Source: Aliikangiella marina (lineage in GTDB: Bacteria; Pseudomonadota; Gammaproteobacteria; Enterobacterales; Kangiellaceae). Taken from it: DNA of 64,000 nucleotides. The position numbers and the translations under genes were made by a program. Position 1 is the first letter of the stretch. Every line of letters starts with the position of its first letter. Under the pieces are notes generated by a model. It saw only the letters and a list, made by a program, of their open reading frames with translations, was not told the origin of the DNA and searched no databases. The DNA is taken from positions 1,116,001 through 1,180,000 of the forward strand of contig NZ_VIKR01000002.1 of assembly GCF_007004765.1 (NCBI RefSeq), in the 5' to 3' direction. Of this stretch, positions 52,350 through 61,789 are shown one piece after another.

Positions 52350-53936
52350 ATGCTTAAAGATGCAGCAGTTGAAAAGAATTGGAAGACGACCGCTCAATTA
52401 TTGATCAAACCACAAGTGTTGACGATGTTGTTTCTCGGGTTTTCTGCAGGAATTCCTTTTTCATTGATTTTTAGTTCTTTATCGCTCTGGTTAAACGAGG
52501 CGGGCATTACTAAGTCAATGGTTACGTATTTTAGTTGGGCGGGGCTCGCTTTCTCGTTTAAGTTTCTCTGGGCACCATTAGTTGATCGAATTCCGGTTCC
52601 CTTTTTGACTCAGTGGCTTGGTCGAAGGCGAGGATGGCTATTAACCGCTCAGTTTATGGTTATTGGCTCAATTATTTTTATGGGAAGTATCAATCCCCTC
52701 TCAAGTGAACAAGCGCTTGTCATAATGGCGCTTGCGGCGGTCGCGTTGGGTTTTTCTGCCGCGACTCAAGATATTGTCATCGATGCTTATCGCATCGAAG
52801 TTGCAGATGTTTCAATCCAGGGCGTTTTATCGTCCACTTATTTTACCGGTTATCGTGTCGCAATGATCGTTTCGGGAGCAGGGGCACTTTATTTAGCCGG
52901 GTATCTCGGCTCAAGTAAGGAGAGCTATGACTACGATGCCTGGCAAACTACCTATTATGTTATGGCTGCCGTTATGCTTATTGGCATTGTAACGACGTTA
53001 GTTATTCGCGAACCGGAAAATCTTCAGCCGCTCAAAACACAATACACTAATGCTCAATATGTTCGCTTCTTGCTCTTTTTTGCGGCTTGTGTTGTTGTCT
53101 TGATTTATTCTTATTTAGCTACCGCTGAAATGATTGCTAATTGGAAATTAGCCATGTCAAATTTCTTCGGTAACAAGCCTCTCGCGAATTTTATAGGGGA
53201 AACCTCTCAGTTAATTTTTGCTGCAATTGGCGTGATTGTATTTGGTTTTATAATTAATAAAGTCGGCTTGATGGAACGTCAGTTGGTGAGAGAAAACTAT
53301 TGGCTGCCCGTTAAGGATTTTTTCAGTCGTTATGGCTTAAAACTTTCAATATTGCTGCTTGTTTTTGTCGGTTTTTATCGTATTTCCGATATTGTTTTGG
53401 GCGTTATCGCGTTGGTGTTTTATCAAGATTTGGGATTCACTAAAGCAGAGATCGCAACTGTCTCCAAAACCTTCGGTGTTGTCATGATGATCATTGGTAG
53501 TTTTATTGGCGGAATATTTTCGATTCGCTTCGGGGTCATTCGTGTTCTAATGGCTGGAAGTATTCTAATCATCCTGACCAATTTGTTGTTCATGGTATTG
53601 GCACATGTCGGTGATGACATAGCAATGCTTTACCTGGTAATCTCTGCAGACAATTTAGCCGCAGGTATTGCGACTGCCGCTTTTTTGGCATTTTTAGCGA
53701 GTATCACTAACGTATCGTTTACTGCAGTTCAATACGCTATTTTCAGTTCCTTGATGACTTTAATTCCGAAAATAATCGGCGGTTATTCTGGGAGTATGGT
53801 TGACAATATTGGCTATTCCAATTTCTTTCTCGTTGCAAGTTTAATGGGCGTGCCAGTATTATATTTAATTGTCCTGTTAAACAAACACCTAACACTAAAA
53901 GAGAATGGTGAAGTAGCGAAGCAGTCGAGTAAATAG
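52350..53936 (+). CDS. ampG: AmpG-like muropeptide permease (MFS)
   Basis: 528 residues from the ATG at 52350 (GGGAAA eight bases upstream; a GTG at 52329 is in frame). About 14 hydrophobic segments. GFSAGIPFSLIFSSLSLWLNEAGI, GLAFSFKFLWAPLVDR, LGRRRGWLL and GFSAATQDIVIDAYRIE are AmpG signatures. It imports anhydro-muropeptides from the periplasm for cell-wall recycling. Compared with E. coli AmpG (491 residues), it has a longer central loop. Divergent from the ketopantoate reductase gene and convergent with the ABC permease gene. Confidence 0.9.
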   Translation: MLKDAAVEKNWKTTAQLLIKPQVLTMLFLGFSAGIPFSLIFSSLSLWLNEAGITKSMVTYFSWAGLAFSFKFLWAPLVDRIPVPFLTQWLGRRRGWLLTAQFMVIGSIIFMGSINPLSSEQALVIMALAAVALGFSAATQDIVIDAYRIEVADVSIQGVLSSTYFTGYRVAMIVSGAGALYLAGYLGSSKESYDYDAWQTTYYVMAAVMLIGIVTTLVIREPENLQPLKTQYTNAQYVRFLLFFAACVVVLIYSYLATAEMIANWKLAMSNFFGNKPLANFIGETSQLIFAAIGVIVFGFIINKVGLMERQLVRENYWLPVKDFFSRYGLKLSILLLVFVGFYRISDIVLGVIALVFYQDLGFTKAEIATVSKTFGVVMMIIGSFIGGIFSIRFGVIRVLMAGSILIILTNLLFMVLAHVGDDIAMLYLVISADNLAAGIATAAFLAFLASITNVSFTAVQYAIFSSLMTLIPKIIGGYSGSMVDNIGYSNFFLVASLMGVPVLYLIVLLNKHLTLKENGEVAKQSSK

Positions 53937-53985
53937 GCTTGGTCTGGGCTAGCAAATTAGCGATTCACTGAAAGCGAAAATTCGA

Positions 53986-55002
53986 TTAAGTTCGATTATT
54001 GCCCCAGCTAAACATCCAGCTACTGGCAGCGAGGAAAACTATCGTCATTATTGCAAGAACAATTAAATGACCGGATACCGCCGCTAAGCCAACTCCGTCT
54101 GTCATAATGGCCCTTGCAGCATCGAGCATATGTGTCAAAGGAAATATCTGAGCAATCGATTTGACCACTTCAGGAGCCCCTTCTAAAGAAAACCAAACGC
54201 CAGACAAGAGCATCATTGGCCAAGAAAGAAAGTTGAGTAACCCGCCGGCAAACTCTTCACTCGCAGATTTTGAGGCGATTAATAAACTCATCGCGATCAT
54301 ACTAGAAGCGCCCAGCATGCCGACAATTAGAAGATTAAAGAGTGAACCTAATATATAAAAGTCTAAAAGTAAGTGGCTGCCAAAAAATACGATTGAGGTG
54401 ACAAGCATCACAATGATTAATCGAGAGACGATTTGTGCAGATAAGAATTCAAAAGCAGTTAAAGGCGTGGCTTGAAAACGTTTTAGTACGCCATTCTTGC
54501 GATAACGGACGATAACGTAACCAACGCCAAACAAACAACTGAACATCATATTCATCCCCAGAATACCAGGCATAACCCAGTCAACATAACGAATCGCTCT
54601 CCCTGAAGTTTGCGAACGGTCGAAATTTGGGAAGTAGTTAGTTAATAACGTTTCGACAATATAACCTCGGGCAGAGGTTTCATTTACCCAGTACCGTTTA
54701 TTGTTAAAATCGACAAGAAGATCGATCTTATGTTGATCAACTTTTAAAACGGCCTCAGATTCGTCGTTATAACTGACAAACTGGAAATGTTTGAGTTGCA
54801 AAAATGGATTATCGATAGATTCGATATTGGTTAGCGAAGTGTGCAGAACGCCAACTTTATGTAAGCTTCTCGCATCATCATTAAACATAAAAGAGAAGCC
54901 AAAAATCAGTAGTACGGGAAAAACAAAATTCCATGCAAGAGCAGCGCGATCACGAAGAAACTCTTTATTTCGAGCATTGAGGATGGCAAAAAATTTATTC
55001 AT
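53986..55002 (-). CDS. ABC-2 type exporter permease
   Basis: 338 residues. One N-terminal membrane helix (about 22-42), a soluble domain to about 165, then five helices. The block GVGYVIVRYRKNGVLKRFQATPLTAFEFLSAQIVSRL is the ABC-2 family signature. It forms the channel for the ATPase encoded two bases upstream. Good ribosome-binding site GAGAGG. Substrate unknown: polysaccharide, lipid, drug or peptide export are all possible. Confidence 0.9.
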   Translation of the reverse strand: MNKFFAILNARNKEFLRDRAALAWNFVFPVLLIFGFSFMFNDDARSLHKVGVLHTSLTNIESIDNPFLQLKHFQFVSYNDESEAVLKVDQHKIDLLVDFNNKRYWVNETSARGYIVETLLTNYFPNFDRSQTSGRAIRYVDWVMPGILGMNMMFSCLFGVGYVIVRYRKNGVLKRFQATPLTAFEFLSAQIVSRLIIVMLVTSIVFFGSHLLLDFYILGSLFNLLIVGMLGASSMIAMSLLIASKSASEEFAGGLLNFLSWPMMLLSGVWFSLEGAPEVVKSIAQIFPLTHMLDAARAIMTDGVGLAAVSGHLIVLAIMTIVFLAASSWMFSWGNNRT

Positions 55003-55004
55003 AA

Positions 55005-55886
55005 TTAACCTCTCAGCTGATGCCCGGTTAGTTTAATAAACAAGTCTTCTAGGTTGGGCGAGCGGACCTGCATGCCTTCCAGCGGAACTTCATTTTCGAG
55101 TAAAGTTCTAATGGTTTGATCGACGTTTGCGGACATTATTTCAACGACTTGGTTATTACGTAAATAGTCTAATTGCATGCTTTTTAACTTTGGTTCGATG
55201 CTAATCGGTAGCGTCACTAAAACACCATCAAAATGGTCTTTTAATAACGTATTTGGCGTACCTCGTTGAATAATTTTTCCAGTGTCCATTATCACGATTT
55301 CATCACAAAGGGATTCGGCTTCATCCATGTAGTGAGTCGTTAATAAAACCGTTTTGTTTTGGCGCTTGATATTATCTATTAGTTGCCAAAAGTTGCGTCG
55401 TGATTGCGGGTCTAGACCGGTGGTTGGTTCATCTAAGAAGATAATTTTAGGATCATTAAGCATCGCTAAAGCGAGCAATAGTCTTTGGCGCTGGCCACCT
55501 GAGAGCTTTCTTGTATCGCGGTCAACGATTTCCTGCAAAGCACACATTTCAATCAACTGAGCGCTTGATAAAGACTGCTTATAGAAGTTAGCAAACATCG
55601 ATAGGGTTTCTTTTACTGTCAAGAAATCTTGAATGGCAGTATGTTGAAACTGAATACCGACTCTCTGATAATAATTTTTATCGATGGGTTTACCTTCGAA
55701 TAAAATTTCACCTGAAGAGGGCGGCAGAATACCTTCCATCATTTCGATTGTTGTTGTCTTTCCTGCACCGTTAGGACCCAACAAGCCAAAGCATTGTCCT
55801 TGTTTAACATTGAAGCTAATATCATCAACTGCGACTGTTTTAGCGTAACGTTTGGAAAGATTTTTTATTTGCAATATATCAGCCAT
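55005..55886 (-). CDS. ABC exporter ATP-binding protein
   Basis: 293 residues. Walker A GPNGAGKTTT (about 36-45), Q-loop region QHTAIQDFLTVKETL, signature LSGGQRQRLLLALAM, Walker B IIFLDEPTTGLDP and H-loop TTHYMDEAE. The 80-residue C-terminal domain is typical of drug/Nod-factor-type (ABC-2) exporters. Pairs with the permease immediately downstream. First gene of a two-gene operon. Confidence 0.94.
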   Translation of the reverse strand: MADILQIKNLSKRYAKTVAVDDISFNVKQGQCFGLLGPNGAGKTTTIEMMEGILPPSSGEILFEGKPIDKNYYQRVGIQFQHTAIQDFLTVKETLSMFANFYKQSLSSAQLIEMCALQEIVDRDTRKLSGGQRQRLLLALAMLNDPKIIFLDEPTTGLDPQSRRNFWQLIDNIKRQNKTVLLTTHYMDEAESLCDEIVIMDTGKIIQRGTPNTLLKDHFDGVLVTLPISIEPKLKSMQLDYLRNNQVVEIMSANVDQTIRTLLENEVPLEGMQVRSPNLEDLFIKLTGHQLRG

Positions 55887-55935
55887 GAGGCAATTCTAAT
55901 CGCGGAAATTGGAAAAAGAAAGAGGCGTTTATTTT

Positions 55936-55969
55936 ATCACCAGAACCAAGTATGTTTAGCTCTGGTGAT
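55936..55969. terminator. Hairpin after the TIGR04219 barrel gene
   Basis: ATCACCAGA (55936-55944) and TCTGGTGAT (55961-55969), a perfect 9-bp stem with A/T-rich flanks (TTTT before, TTTAT after), 28 bp after the minus-strand stop at 55998. It may end transcription before the ABC exporter operon. Confidence 0.5.
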
Positions 55970-55997
55970 TTATTCTAGGTATTGCGAAACGTTTACC

Positions 55998-56765
55998 TTA
56001 GAAGTGGAAGAAAAGATTGAAATAAGTACCGTCGAATTTCAAATCCACATCAAGATCGTCTTCTTGGGCTTCTAAATCAAAAGAGCGGTAACCGAGACTT
56101 GCACCAAAACCGATTTCACTTTCATAACCTAAAGCAATCATGGTGTCGCTCACCGAGTCGTCATCATAACTAATGATGTTAATCTGACCATCAATAAAAA
56201 ATCCGGTAAATGGTAAATCAAATCGTGCTTTGGTATAAAAGAGTGGGATAGTAAAATCAAGCAATTCAGACTCGTTGAGATTACTGCCGTTCGCAGGTGT
56301 CGATAATCCAACTTCTCCATCATACTGGCGAATGGTTGCACCAATATCCCAATTAATCCAGTTGTCTAAGATTTCATAATAAAGTGTGTACTCCATATTT
56401 GAAGTATCCATAACGGTAGTGACATTTTCGCTGACGGAAAATGTTTCACCACCGAACACTAAGTCTCGGGTAATAACGCCGGAGGAAGAGTTCTCAAAAT
56501 CTGATGATGTAATCTTTAGATTAGGTAATACAGGAATAGGGTGTTCGAGCGAGAAGTATATGACATTGTGCGACTCGTCGGTAAATCCCAAGTCGTTTTG
56601 AAGGTCGATGGTTGAACCTGCCACGGTAGATGTACTAGACAAAATTGTTCCACTGTAATCAGGTGTCCACTGGTAGCCACCCACTTCAAATCCAGCCACA
56701 TCTGCTTGGACAACTGAAGATACTGACAAGCTCGCGATAGTGACTGCGCCTAGTAGTTTTTTCAT
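55998..56765 (-). CDS. TIGR04219-type outer-membrane beta-barrel protein
   Basis: 255 residues. Signal peptide 1-21 (ends VQA), then FEVGGYQWTPDYSG and repeated amphipathic strands ending GTYFNLFFHF, with a terminal Phe. The pattern, including LGYESEIGFGASLGYRSF near the C-terminus, fits the TIGR04219 family of outer-membrane proteins, whose function is unknown. Probably expressed alone: 205 bp follow the YajG gene and a hairpin lies downstream. Confidence 0.8.
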   Translation of the reverse strand: MKKLLGAVTIASLSVSSVVQADVAGFEVGGYQWTPDYSGTILSSTSTVAGSTIDLQNDLGFTDESHNVIYFSLEHPIPVLPNLKITSSDFENSSSGVITRDLVFGGETFSVSENVTTVMDTSNMEYTLYYEILDNWINWDIGATIRQYDGEVGLSTPANGSNLNESELLDFTIPLFYTKARFDLPFTGFFIDGQINIISYDDDSVSDTMIALGYESEIGFGASLGYRSFDLEAQEDDLDVDLKFDGTYFNLFFHF

Positions 56766-56970
56766 AGTTTTCTCTCTGTGTTAACAATACGAGTTAATTA
56801 TGGACCATGATCAATTAAAAAGTGAGAAATTTTTCACAGTTTGGTCAGGTATTTAAGGCGCTTATCGCAAGTGATTTCTCAGGTTGCGATAAACGGTCAT
56901 ATATGAAGATATTCGGTCTTTTTGTTAAACGGGTGGGTGTTCCTTAGTCAATAAATCGGCGAGCAATGAC

Positions 56971-57543
56971 TCAGCCGTTTGTGAGTGCGAGCAGTCGTGG
57001 ATCGGTAAATATAGCGGTCATTTGTTGCGTCAACATTTGGTTAACGACGCCTGTGACATCGATTTCATTGGCAGGATTAGCGACCTCTTGTTTGCGAGTA
57101 TTTCGATAAACTTTTTCAAAAGTCTTGCCTTGTTTTTTTGCCTGAACTCGAATATGACTAACGGCATTTATTTCTGATTTAAACATACCTGTATCAACGG
57201 TGGCATATAGCGTTTCGATAGTGAAGCTCAGAGAAAGATCTGCGAGTAAAGGATTACTGATAATCCTGAATTGATTAGCTTTCAATTGATCGAGAATCTT
57301 ATTTCTTAATACGCCTGCAGGATCGTCAGGACCATTCGCGATGATTAAGTCTTTCTTGATACCTTCAATATTGTCCGGAAGCTGCTCGTTAACGCTAACA
57401 GAAATCTGTTGTACGCCTCGGGATAATTGTTGCACGCTGCTGATTTCAGGATCGATGCCAAAGTTGAGTTTTTCCGTCGTACATCCCGCTAGGAATGAAA
57501 TTAAACCGATGACAAGTAACAATTTAGGGTTAATTAAACGCAT
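56971..57543 (-). CDS. yajG: YajG-family lipoprotein
   Basis: 190 residues from the ATG at 57543; the longer frame from 57579 lacks a good start. Signal and lipobox read LVIGLISFLAGCTT (Cys20). The mature part has the YajG pattern (LRNKILDQLKANQFRIISNPLLADLSLSFTIETLYATVDTG). YajG is an outer-membrane lipoprotein gene that sits next to ampG in E. coli; here the two lie 3 kb apart with an exporter and a barrel gene between. Function unknown. Confidence 0.8.
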   Translation of the reverse strand: MRLINPKLLLVIGLISFLAGCTTEKLNFGIDPEISSVQQLSRGVQQISVSVNEQLPDNIEGIKKDLIIANGPDDPAGVLRNKILDQLKANQFRIISNPLLADLSLSFTIETLYATVDTGMFKSEINAVSHIRVQAKKQGKTFEKVYRNTRKQEVANPANEIDVTGVVNQMLTQQMTAIFTDPRLLALTNG

Positions 57544-57632
57544 TTGGGAACCTGAAAAATTAGCTAACTGACTGAGCAACCAATGTCGCTAAATTAGTGT
57601 CAATGGTCAAGTTTAAATTGAAAATATTTTTG

Positions 57633-58823
57633 TCATTTTTTGGGTTCTCTCGCTAACCAAACAATAAATCGCTTGTCGTCCGAAATTATTGTTACCTTCT
57701 TAAAATAGCGACGCAAAATGGGGCCATACTTCAAGTGCCTATTAGCGACAACTCTGAGTTCTCCGGAACTCTTTAAGCGTTCAGCTGATTGTAAAAACAT
57801 TTTTGTTGCAATGGACAGAGTCTGGGTGTTTTGTTGATGAAAAGGTGGGTTACATAAAATGTAATCGAAATTAGACTGCGGAACTGCATCGAAAACATCA
57901 GAATGATAACACAAACCATTGGTTAGACGATTTGCAGCAAAGGTTAATCGCGCCGAGTGGATCGCTAACGCTGATTCATCACAAAGTATTATTTGCGATT
58001 GTGGTTGTTTTTTAGCCATTAACGCACCGAGAACGCCATTACCACAGCCGACATCAGCAACCAGCGTATTCGAAGCGATATCAGGAAGGTACTCAATTAG
58101 AACTCGCGCACCTAAGTCAAGTTTTTCACGAGAAAACACACCGGGTAAGCCGATAGCTTGCAGCCCTTGATCGGCGATTGTATAGCTGGCGATATCAAGT
58201 TGTGTGACGTGTTTGGGCACATTTTGGCTGATAATTAGCCGAGATTTCTTTTCTGCGAGGGTTGTTCTTGTCGGCCCAATGATGTTTTCAAAAATTCGAG
58301 TAGTGCTGTTATGAATTTCCTTTGTCATACCTCCGGCAACGACTAATGTATCGTTTCCAAGTAAGGGCTTTATCGCTTGTAGTTGGAGTTGTAATAAACT
58401 GTTATGTTTTGGTACGCGCATCACCACTAGATCAAATTGATCGGTTAATAAATCACCATTCTCATGGGCCAAGAATACGCTCTTATCAGTCTCTTCCAGT
58501 TGAAGCGATACGCTTTGTTGGTCGACAAATGTTTCTAGATCAACTGATTCGATGTTTTCTTTGAGGTTCTGTGTAATTGCCTGTAGCGAAAGGTAAGAAT
58601 CTGTCCAAATTAAGGGTTGTAGGGATCGCAAGGCCAGAGTGAGTGCCCCGAATTGATCATTAATAATAATTGCTTTTAGTGACTTGCTATTGGCGTTGGG
58701 TGCTAGCGCTTGGCTTAGATATTTAACAAGATATTCATCTGCCGCATTCCATGCTCGCAACGAAGGATCGTTGGTTTTGGGGTATCGTTGGAGATTAAAC
58801 TGAGCGATAGTGGACAAATTCAT
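57633..58823 (-). CDS. rlmG: 23S rRNA (guanine-1835-N2)-methyltransferase RlmG
   Basis: 396 residues. The start FNLQRYPKTNDPSLRAWNAADEYLV is the RlmG signature. Two methyltransferase-like halves: a degenerate N-terminal one (about 1-190) and an active C-terminal Rossmann domain with VADVGCGNGVLGALMA and the catalytic NPPFH. It methylates G1835 of 23S rRNA using S-adenosylmethionine. The related RsmC is shorter, and the start block separates the two. 53 bp upstream of the yajG-like gene's longer frame. Confidence 0.9.
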   Translation of the reverse strand: MNLSTIAQFNLQRYPKTNDPSLRAWNAADEYLVKYLSQALAPNANSKSLKAIIINDQFGALTLALRSLQPLIWTDSYLSLQAITQNLKENIESVDLETFVDQQSVSLQLEETDKSVFLAHENGDLLTDQFDLVVMRVPKHNSLLQLQLQAIKPLLGNDTLVVAGGMTKEIHNSTTRIFENIIGPTRTTLAEKKSRLIISQNVPKHVTQLDIASYTIADQGLQAIGLPGVFSREKLDLGARVLIEYLPDIASNTLVADVGCGNGVLGALMAKKQPQSQIILCDESALAIHSARLTFAANRLTNGLCYHSDVFDAVPQSNFDYILCNPPFHQQNTQTLSIATKMFLQSAERLKSSGELRVVANRHLKYGPILRRYFKKVTIISDDKRFIVWLAREPKK

Positions 58824-59074
58824 AGGGCTATTTTAACTGAATCAAAAATTATAGGCGTAGCCAGTTATACCGATAAGCCCAGATTATAAGTTAATCCAAA
58901 CTATTTCGCCGCGATTTAATGCGAAACATTGCTATTTGGGCTATTCTTAAATCTAGATATGCAAGGATAACGAATAACAATTAAGCACTGATAAGAATGT
59001 ATCATGAATGAAGGGAACTCAAGTGGTCATGATCGTCTTGGTTGTTGCTAAATATTTCATGGCAGAACGATTGT

Positions 59075-59437
59075 ATGCTTGTTTTAGTAGCTGATGATAA
59101 TGATATAAATGTTAAAGTGGCGAGTGCCTTCTTAAAATCCCTGGGTGTTCCAAAAGAGTCGGTCGTAACCGCCCAAAATGGTGAAGAAGCGATTGAGAAA
59201 TGTCAGAAGCACAAGATTGACTTGATATTCATGGATATTCAAATGCCTGTTCTAGATGGTTTGCAAGCGACTCGAGAGATTCTTAAAGGCGAGGGGCATA
59301 AACCCGTAATCGTCGCACTGACTGCCAATGCCACGGACGGCGTTGAGAAAAAGTATTTAGAAATGGGAATGAAAATGGTTATTCCTAAACCCGTGACTAA
59401 GCCCGCATTTCAAAAAGCCTTAGAGTTAATTAATTAG
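59075..59437 (+). CDS. Stand-alone response-regulator receiver (CheY-like)
   Basis: 120 residues from the ATG at 59075; an in-frame TTG at 59042 would add an 11-residue tail. Receiver motifs: VLVADDNDINVKVA (acid pocket), phospho-acceptor Asp in IFMDIQMPVLDG (about residue 54), ALTAN, and Lys in MVIPKPVTK. DNDINVKVA and DIQMPVLDGLQATREI resemble receivers of hybrid kinases. No output domain and no kinase gene beside it. It may take phosphate from a distant kinase or from the phosphotransfer system of a hybrid sensor. Confidence 0.9.
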   Translation: MLVLVADDNDINVKVASAFLKSLGVPKESVVTAQNGEEAIEKCQKHKIDLIFMDIQMPVLDGLQATREILKGEGHKPVIVALTANATDGVEKKYLEMGMKMVIPKPVTKPAFQKALELIN

Positions 59438-59542
59438 CCGATTGTGTCACTGTCGTTTGCCAGCTATGTCAGTTTAGTTTTCTTAACGCTTTATGACGAT
59501 TTTTTATGGTGGTATCGCTTCGTTGATTAACCTTACGACAAG

Positions 59543-59785
59543 TTAACTTTTAGGTTGTTCAGTTTCAGCAGGGGGCGTATCATCAAGACTAGCTGAGTTT
59601 GGTGTAACTTCTGAATTATTCTTAGAATTAGAACGCGCAGGCCAGTCATCTTCATCGTCAAACCCAACCTTCGATCGATCATAATTTTTAGGGAATTTGT
59701 ATTTATTCGCAGTTCGCAAAAGCGTTATCATTCCGCCGATGATAAAAGCAAAAACGAAAATGATTGCCCAGACTGCTGTGCTCAT
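59543..59785 (-). CDS. Small single-helix membrane protein (DUF2897-like)
   Basis: 80 residues. One N-terminal membrane helix (VWAIIFVFAFIIGGMITLL, 5-23), then a basic-aromatic stretch (TANKYKFPKNYDRSKVG), an acidic motif (FDDEDDWP) and a disordered Ser/Asn/Pro-rich tail. The helix-LLRTANKYKFP arrangement and position next to the M15 peptidase and dapE recall DUF2897 proteins. Function unknown. GGAG lies upstream of the ATG. Confidence 0.6.
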   Translation of the reverse strand: MSTAVWAIIFVFAFIIGGMITLLRTANKYKFPKNYDRSKVGFDDEDDWPARSNSKNNSEVTPNSASLDDTPPAETEQPKS

Positions 59786-59852
59786 ACTTTTTGTCTCCGC
59801 CCAAAAGCCTAATTAATATTCAGATTAATGGGTCTAGTCATGAATACTTTTT

Positions 59853-60542
59853 CTAGCAAGTGCTAATATTCTCGAAATAATTTTTACGATAGTGATTAAG
59901 CTGACTCGTTATAAACTTTGCGGCTTGTATTTCACTCGCGCTTATATAATTGGCACAAGCTTTAAAATCAAAAGATTGGCTTATTTTACTCGACACTGAT
60001 TGGTGTGAAATATGCCAAGGTTCTTGTGAAACGCCGCCCAAATATTCACTATAAGGCCTGAAGAAGCCCAATGATTGTAATCGCTGGCTTAGCCATTCAG
60101 CGAGTTTTTCACAAGGGCCATTTTTTGCGAACTCTGCAAGCGTAAGTTCTACTTGGTAGCCCTGTTTTATTGGTTCTGCGAGAAATATATCTAGATCGGT
60201 TCCCCAGTGGTGGCGACTCATACCAGGTAGTGCCGACCACAGAGCAATCGCTTTATATTTTTCGATTTCTGACATGTTGGTAATATTGAGAGGGCGGCCA
60301 TGTCTTGAATAAACCGGTCGGTACCCTTGCCATTTATCGTTCCAGATTGATAGTTGCCTTTCAAAGCTCCTAAAACCACTGACGATAGCGATTGTTAGGC
60401 CTGCCGCTCGCGTCGCATCTATGAGCTTTTGTAAGTCATCAACGATTGCTGAATGAACTAAAACCTGTCCGCCAAGGCCATCATTAAACTCACTCAAGTG
60501 AGTCTCTTCAAGTCCGATTGCTTGCTGCCAAGAAAGCTGCAT
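59853..60542 (-). CDS. M15-family metallopeptidase (VanY-like)
   Basis: 229 residues. The zinc-site motifs SRHHWGTDLDIF (HxxxxxxD) and EPWHISH (ExxH) are present, with SGFRSFERQLSIW before them. The family includes D,D- and L,D-carboxypeptidases acting on peptidoglycan peptides. No signal peptide is seen, so the protein may act on recycled muropeptides in the cytoplasm or be exported by another route. It lies 50 bp after dapE in the order found in related bacteria. CGGAG precedes the ATG. Confidence 0.88.
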   Translation of the reverse strand: MQLSWQQAIGLEETHLSEFNDGLGGQVLVHSAIVDDLQKLIDATRAAGLTIAIVSGFRSFERQLSIWNDKWQGYRPVYSRHGRPLNITNMSEIEKYKAIALWSALPGMSRHHWGTDLDIFLAEPIKQGYQVELTLAEFAKNGPCEKLAEWLSQRLQSLGFFRPYSEYLGGVSQEPWHISHQSVSSKISQSFDFKACANYISASEIQAAKFITSQLNHYRKNYFENISTC

Positions 60543-60591
60543 TTAATCTCCGTAAGGATACAGTTTTTAAGGGGTAACTCTCATTAAGTCA

Positions 60592-61755
60592 CTATAGTAA
60601 CACGCGTTTTAGTGTTTCGTAGTAAATCTCGCTTAAAGTCTCTAAATCCTCAACTGCCACACACTCATTGACTTGATGAATCGTCTTATTAATTGGACCC
60701 AGTTCGACGATTTGAGCGCCGGTTTTCGCGATGAACCGACCATCAGAAGTGCCGCCACTGGTTTGTGCACTTGTTTCGATTTGACAAACTTGTTGAATCG
60801 AACTGGAAACTGCGTCAATTAAGTCATGGGATTGAGTTAAAAAAGGCTCTCCATTGAGTTTCCACTGTATGTTGAAATCTGGTGCGTGTTTTTTTACGAG
60901 AGATTCAACGGTCGATTGGATTTGTTGATGAGTTTGTTCCGTCGAATAACGCAAGTTGAACTCTATCGCCGCTTCTCCAGGAACAATGTTAACTGCCTCG
61001 CCGGCTTTAAAATTAGTCACTTGTAAACTGGTCGGCGGAAAATGCTCATTGCCGTGATCCCACTCAATCTTAACAAGCTCATCAATAAAATGAGCCGCTC
61101 GGTGAATCGCATTATCGGCAAGGTGAGGGTAAGCAACATGGCCTTGTACGCCTTTCGCTGTTAGCCAACAAGTCAGAGAGCCACGTCGACCGATTTTGAT
61201 CACATCACCAACTTTCGCTGTTGATGAAGGCTCACCAACTATACAATAGTCGATTGGTTGGCCACGTTTCATGAGTTCTTCAATAACGCGGACGGTACCA
61301 TTGATAAATGGTCCTTCCTCATCGCTGGTAATCAAAAAGGCTATCGTACCTTTATGATCCGGAAACGCTTGGACAAACTTTCTGGTTGCAGTGAGCATTG
61401 CGGCTAGCGAGCCTTTCATGTCAGCAGCACCGCGACCGTGAAGCATTCCGTCTTTTACAACAGGTTCAAAAGGCGGTGTCACCCACTGTTCTAAATTACC
61501 AGGCGGTACCACATCGGTATGACCGGCGAACACAAAACACGGATTATTCGCATTCGCTTTAATTGTCTTTTGGCCGCGAGTTGACCAGATATTTTCTGTA
61601 TCTTCAAAGTCCATATGCTCGGTTTCAAAACCAAGTGGCCTTAAAAAGTCGGCCATGAATGCCTGACAGCCCGCGTCAACAGGCGTCACGGACTGGCGAG
61701 CAATCAAGTTTTTTGCAATGTCTAAAGTAGTAGCATTTAGGTCGACTTTACTCAT
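60592..61755 (-). CDS. dapE: Succinyl-diaminopimelate desuccinylase
   Basis: 387 residues. M20-family metal-site motifs: FAGHTDVVPPG, GRGAADMKGSLAAML, ITSDEEGPFINGT, and ELGPINKTIHQVNECV near the C-terminus. The lid domain lies at about 180-290. It hydrolyses N-succinyl-LL-2,6-diaminopimelate to LL-DAP for lysine and peptidoglycan synthesis, with two zinc ions. Grouped with dapD and the ArsC-like gene on the same strand, all transcribed together or from nearby promoters. Confidence 0.96.
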   Translation of the reverse strand: MSKVDLNATTLDIAKNLIARQSVTPVDAGCQAFMADFLRPLGFETEHMDFEDTENIWSTRGQKTIKANANNPCFVFAGHTDVVPPGNLEQWVTPPFEPVVKDGMLHGRGAADMKGSLAAMLTATRKFVQAFPDHKGTIAFLITSDEEGPFINGTVRVIEELMKRGQPIDYCIVGEPSSTAKVGDVIKIGRRGSLTCWLTAKGVQGHVAYPHLADNAIHRAAHFIDELVKIEWDHGNEHFPPTSLQVTNFKAGEAVNIVPGEAAIEFNLRYSTEQTHQQIQSTVESLVKKHAPDFNIQWKLNGEPFLTQSHDLIDAVSSSIQQVCQIETSAQTSGGTSDGRFIAKTGAQIVELGPINKTIHQVNECVAVEDLETLSEIYYETLKRVLL

Positions 61756-61789
61756 GGGATGTAAGCCTATTTATTCTTAAAAAATAAAA

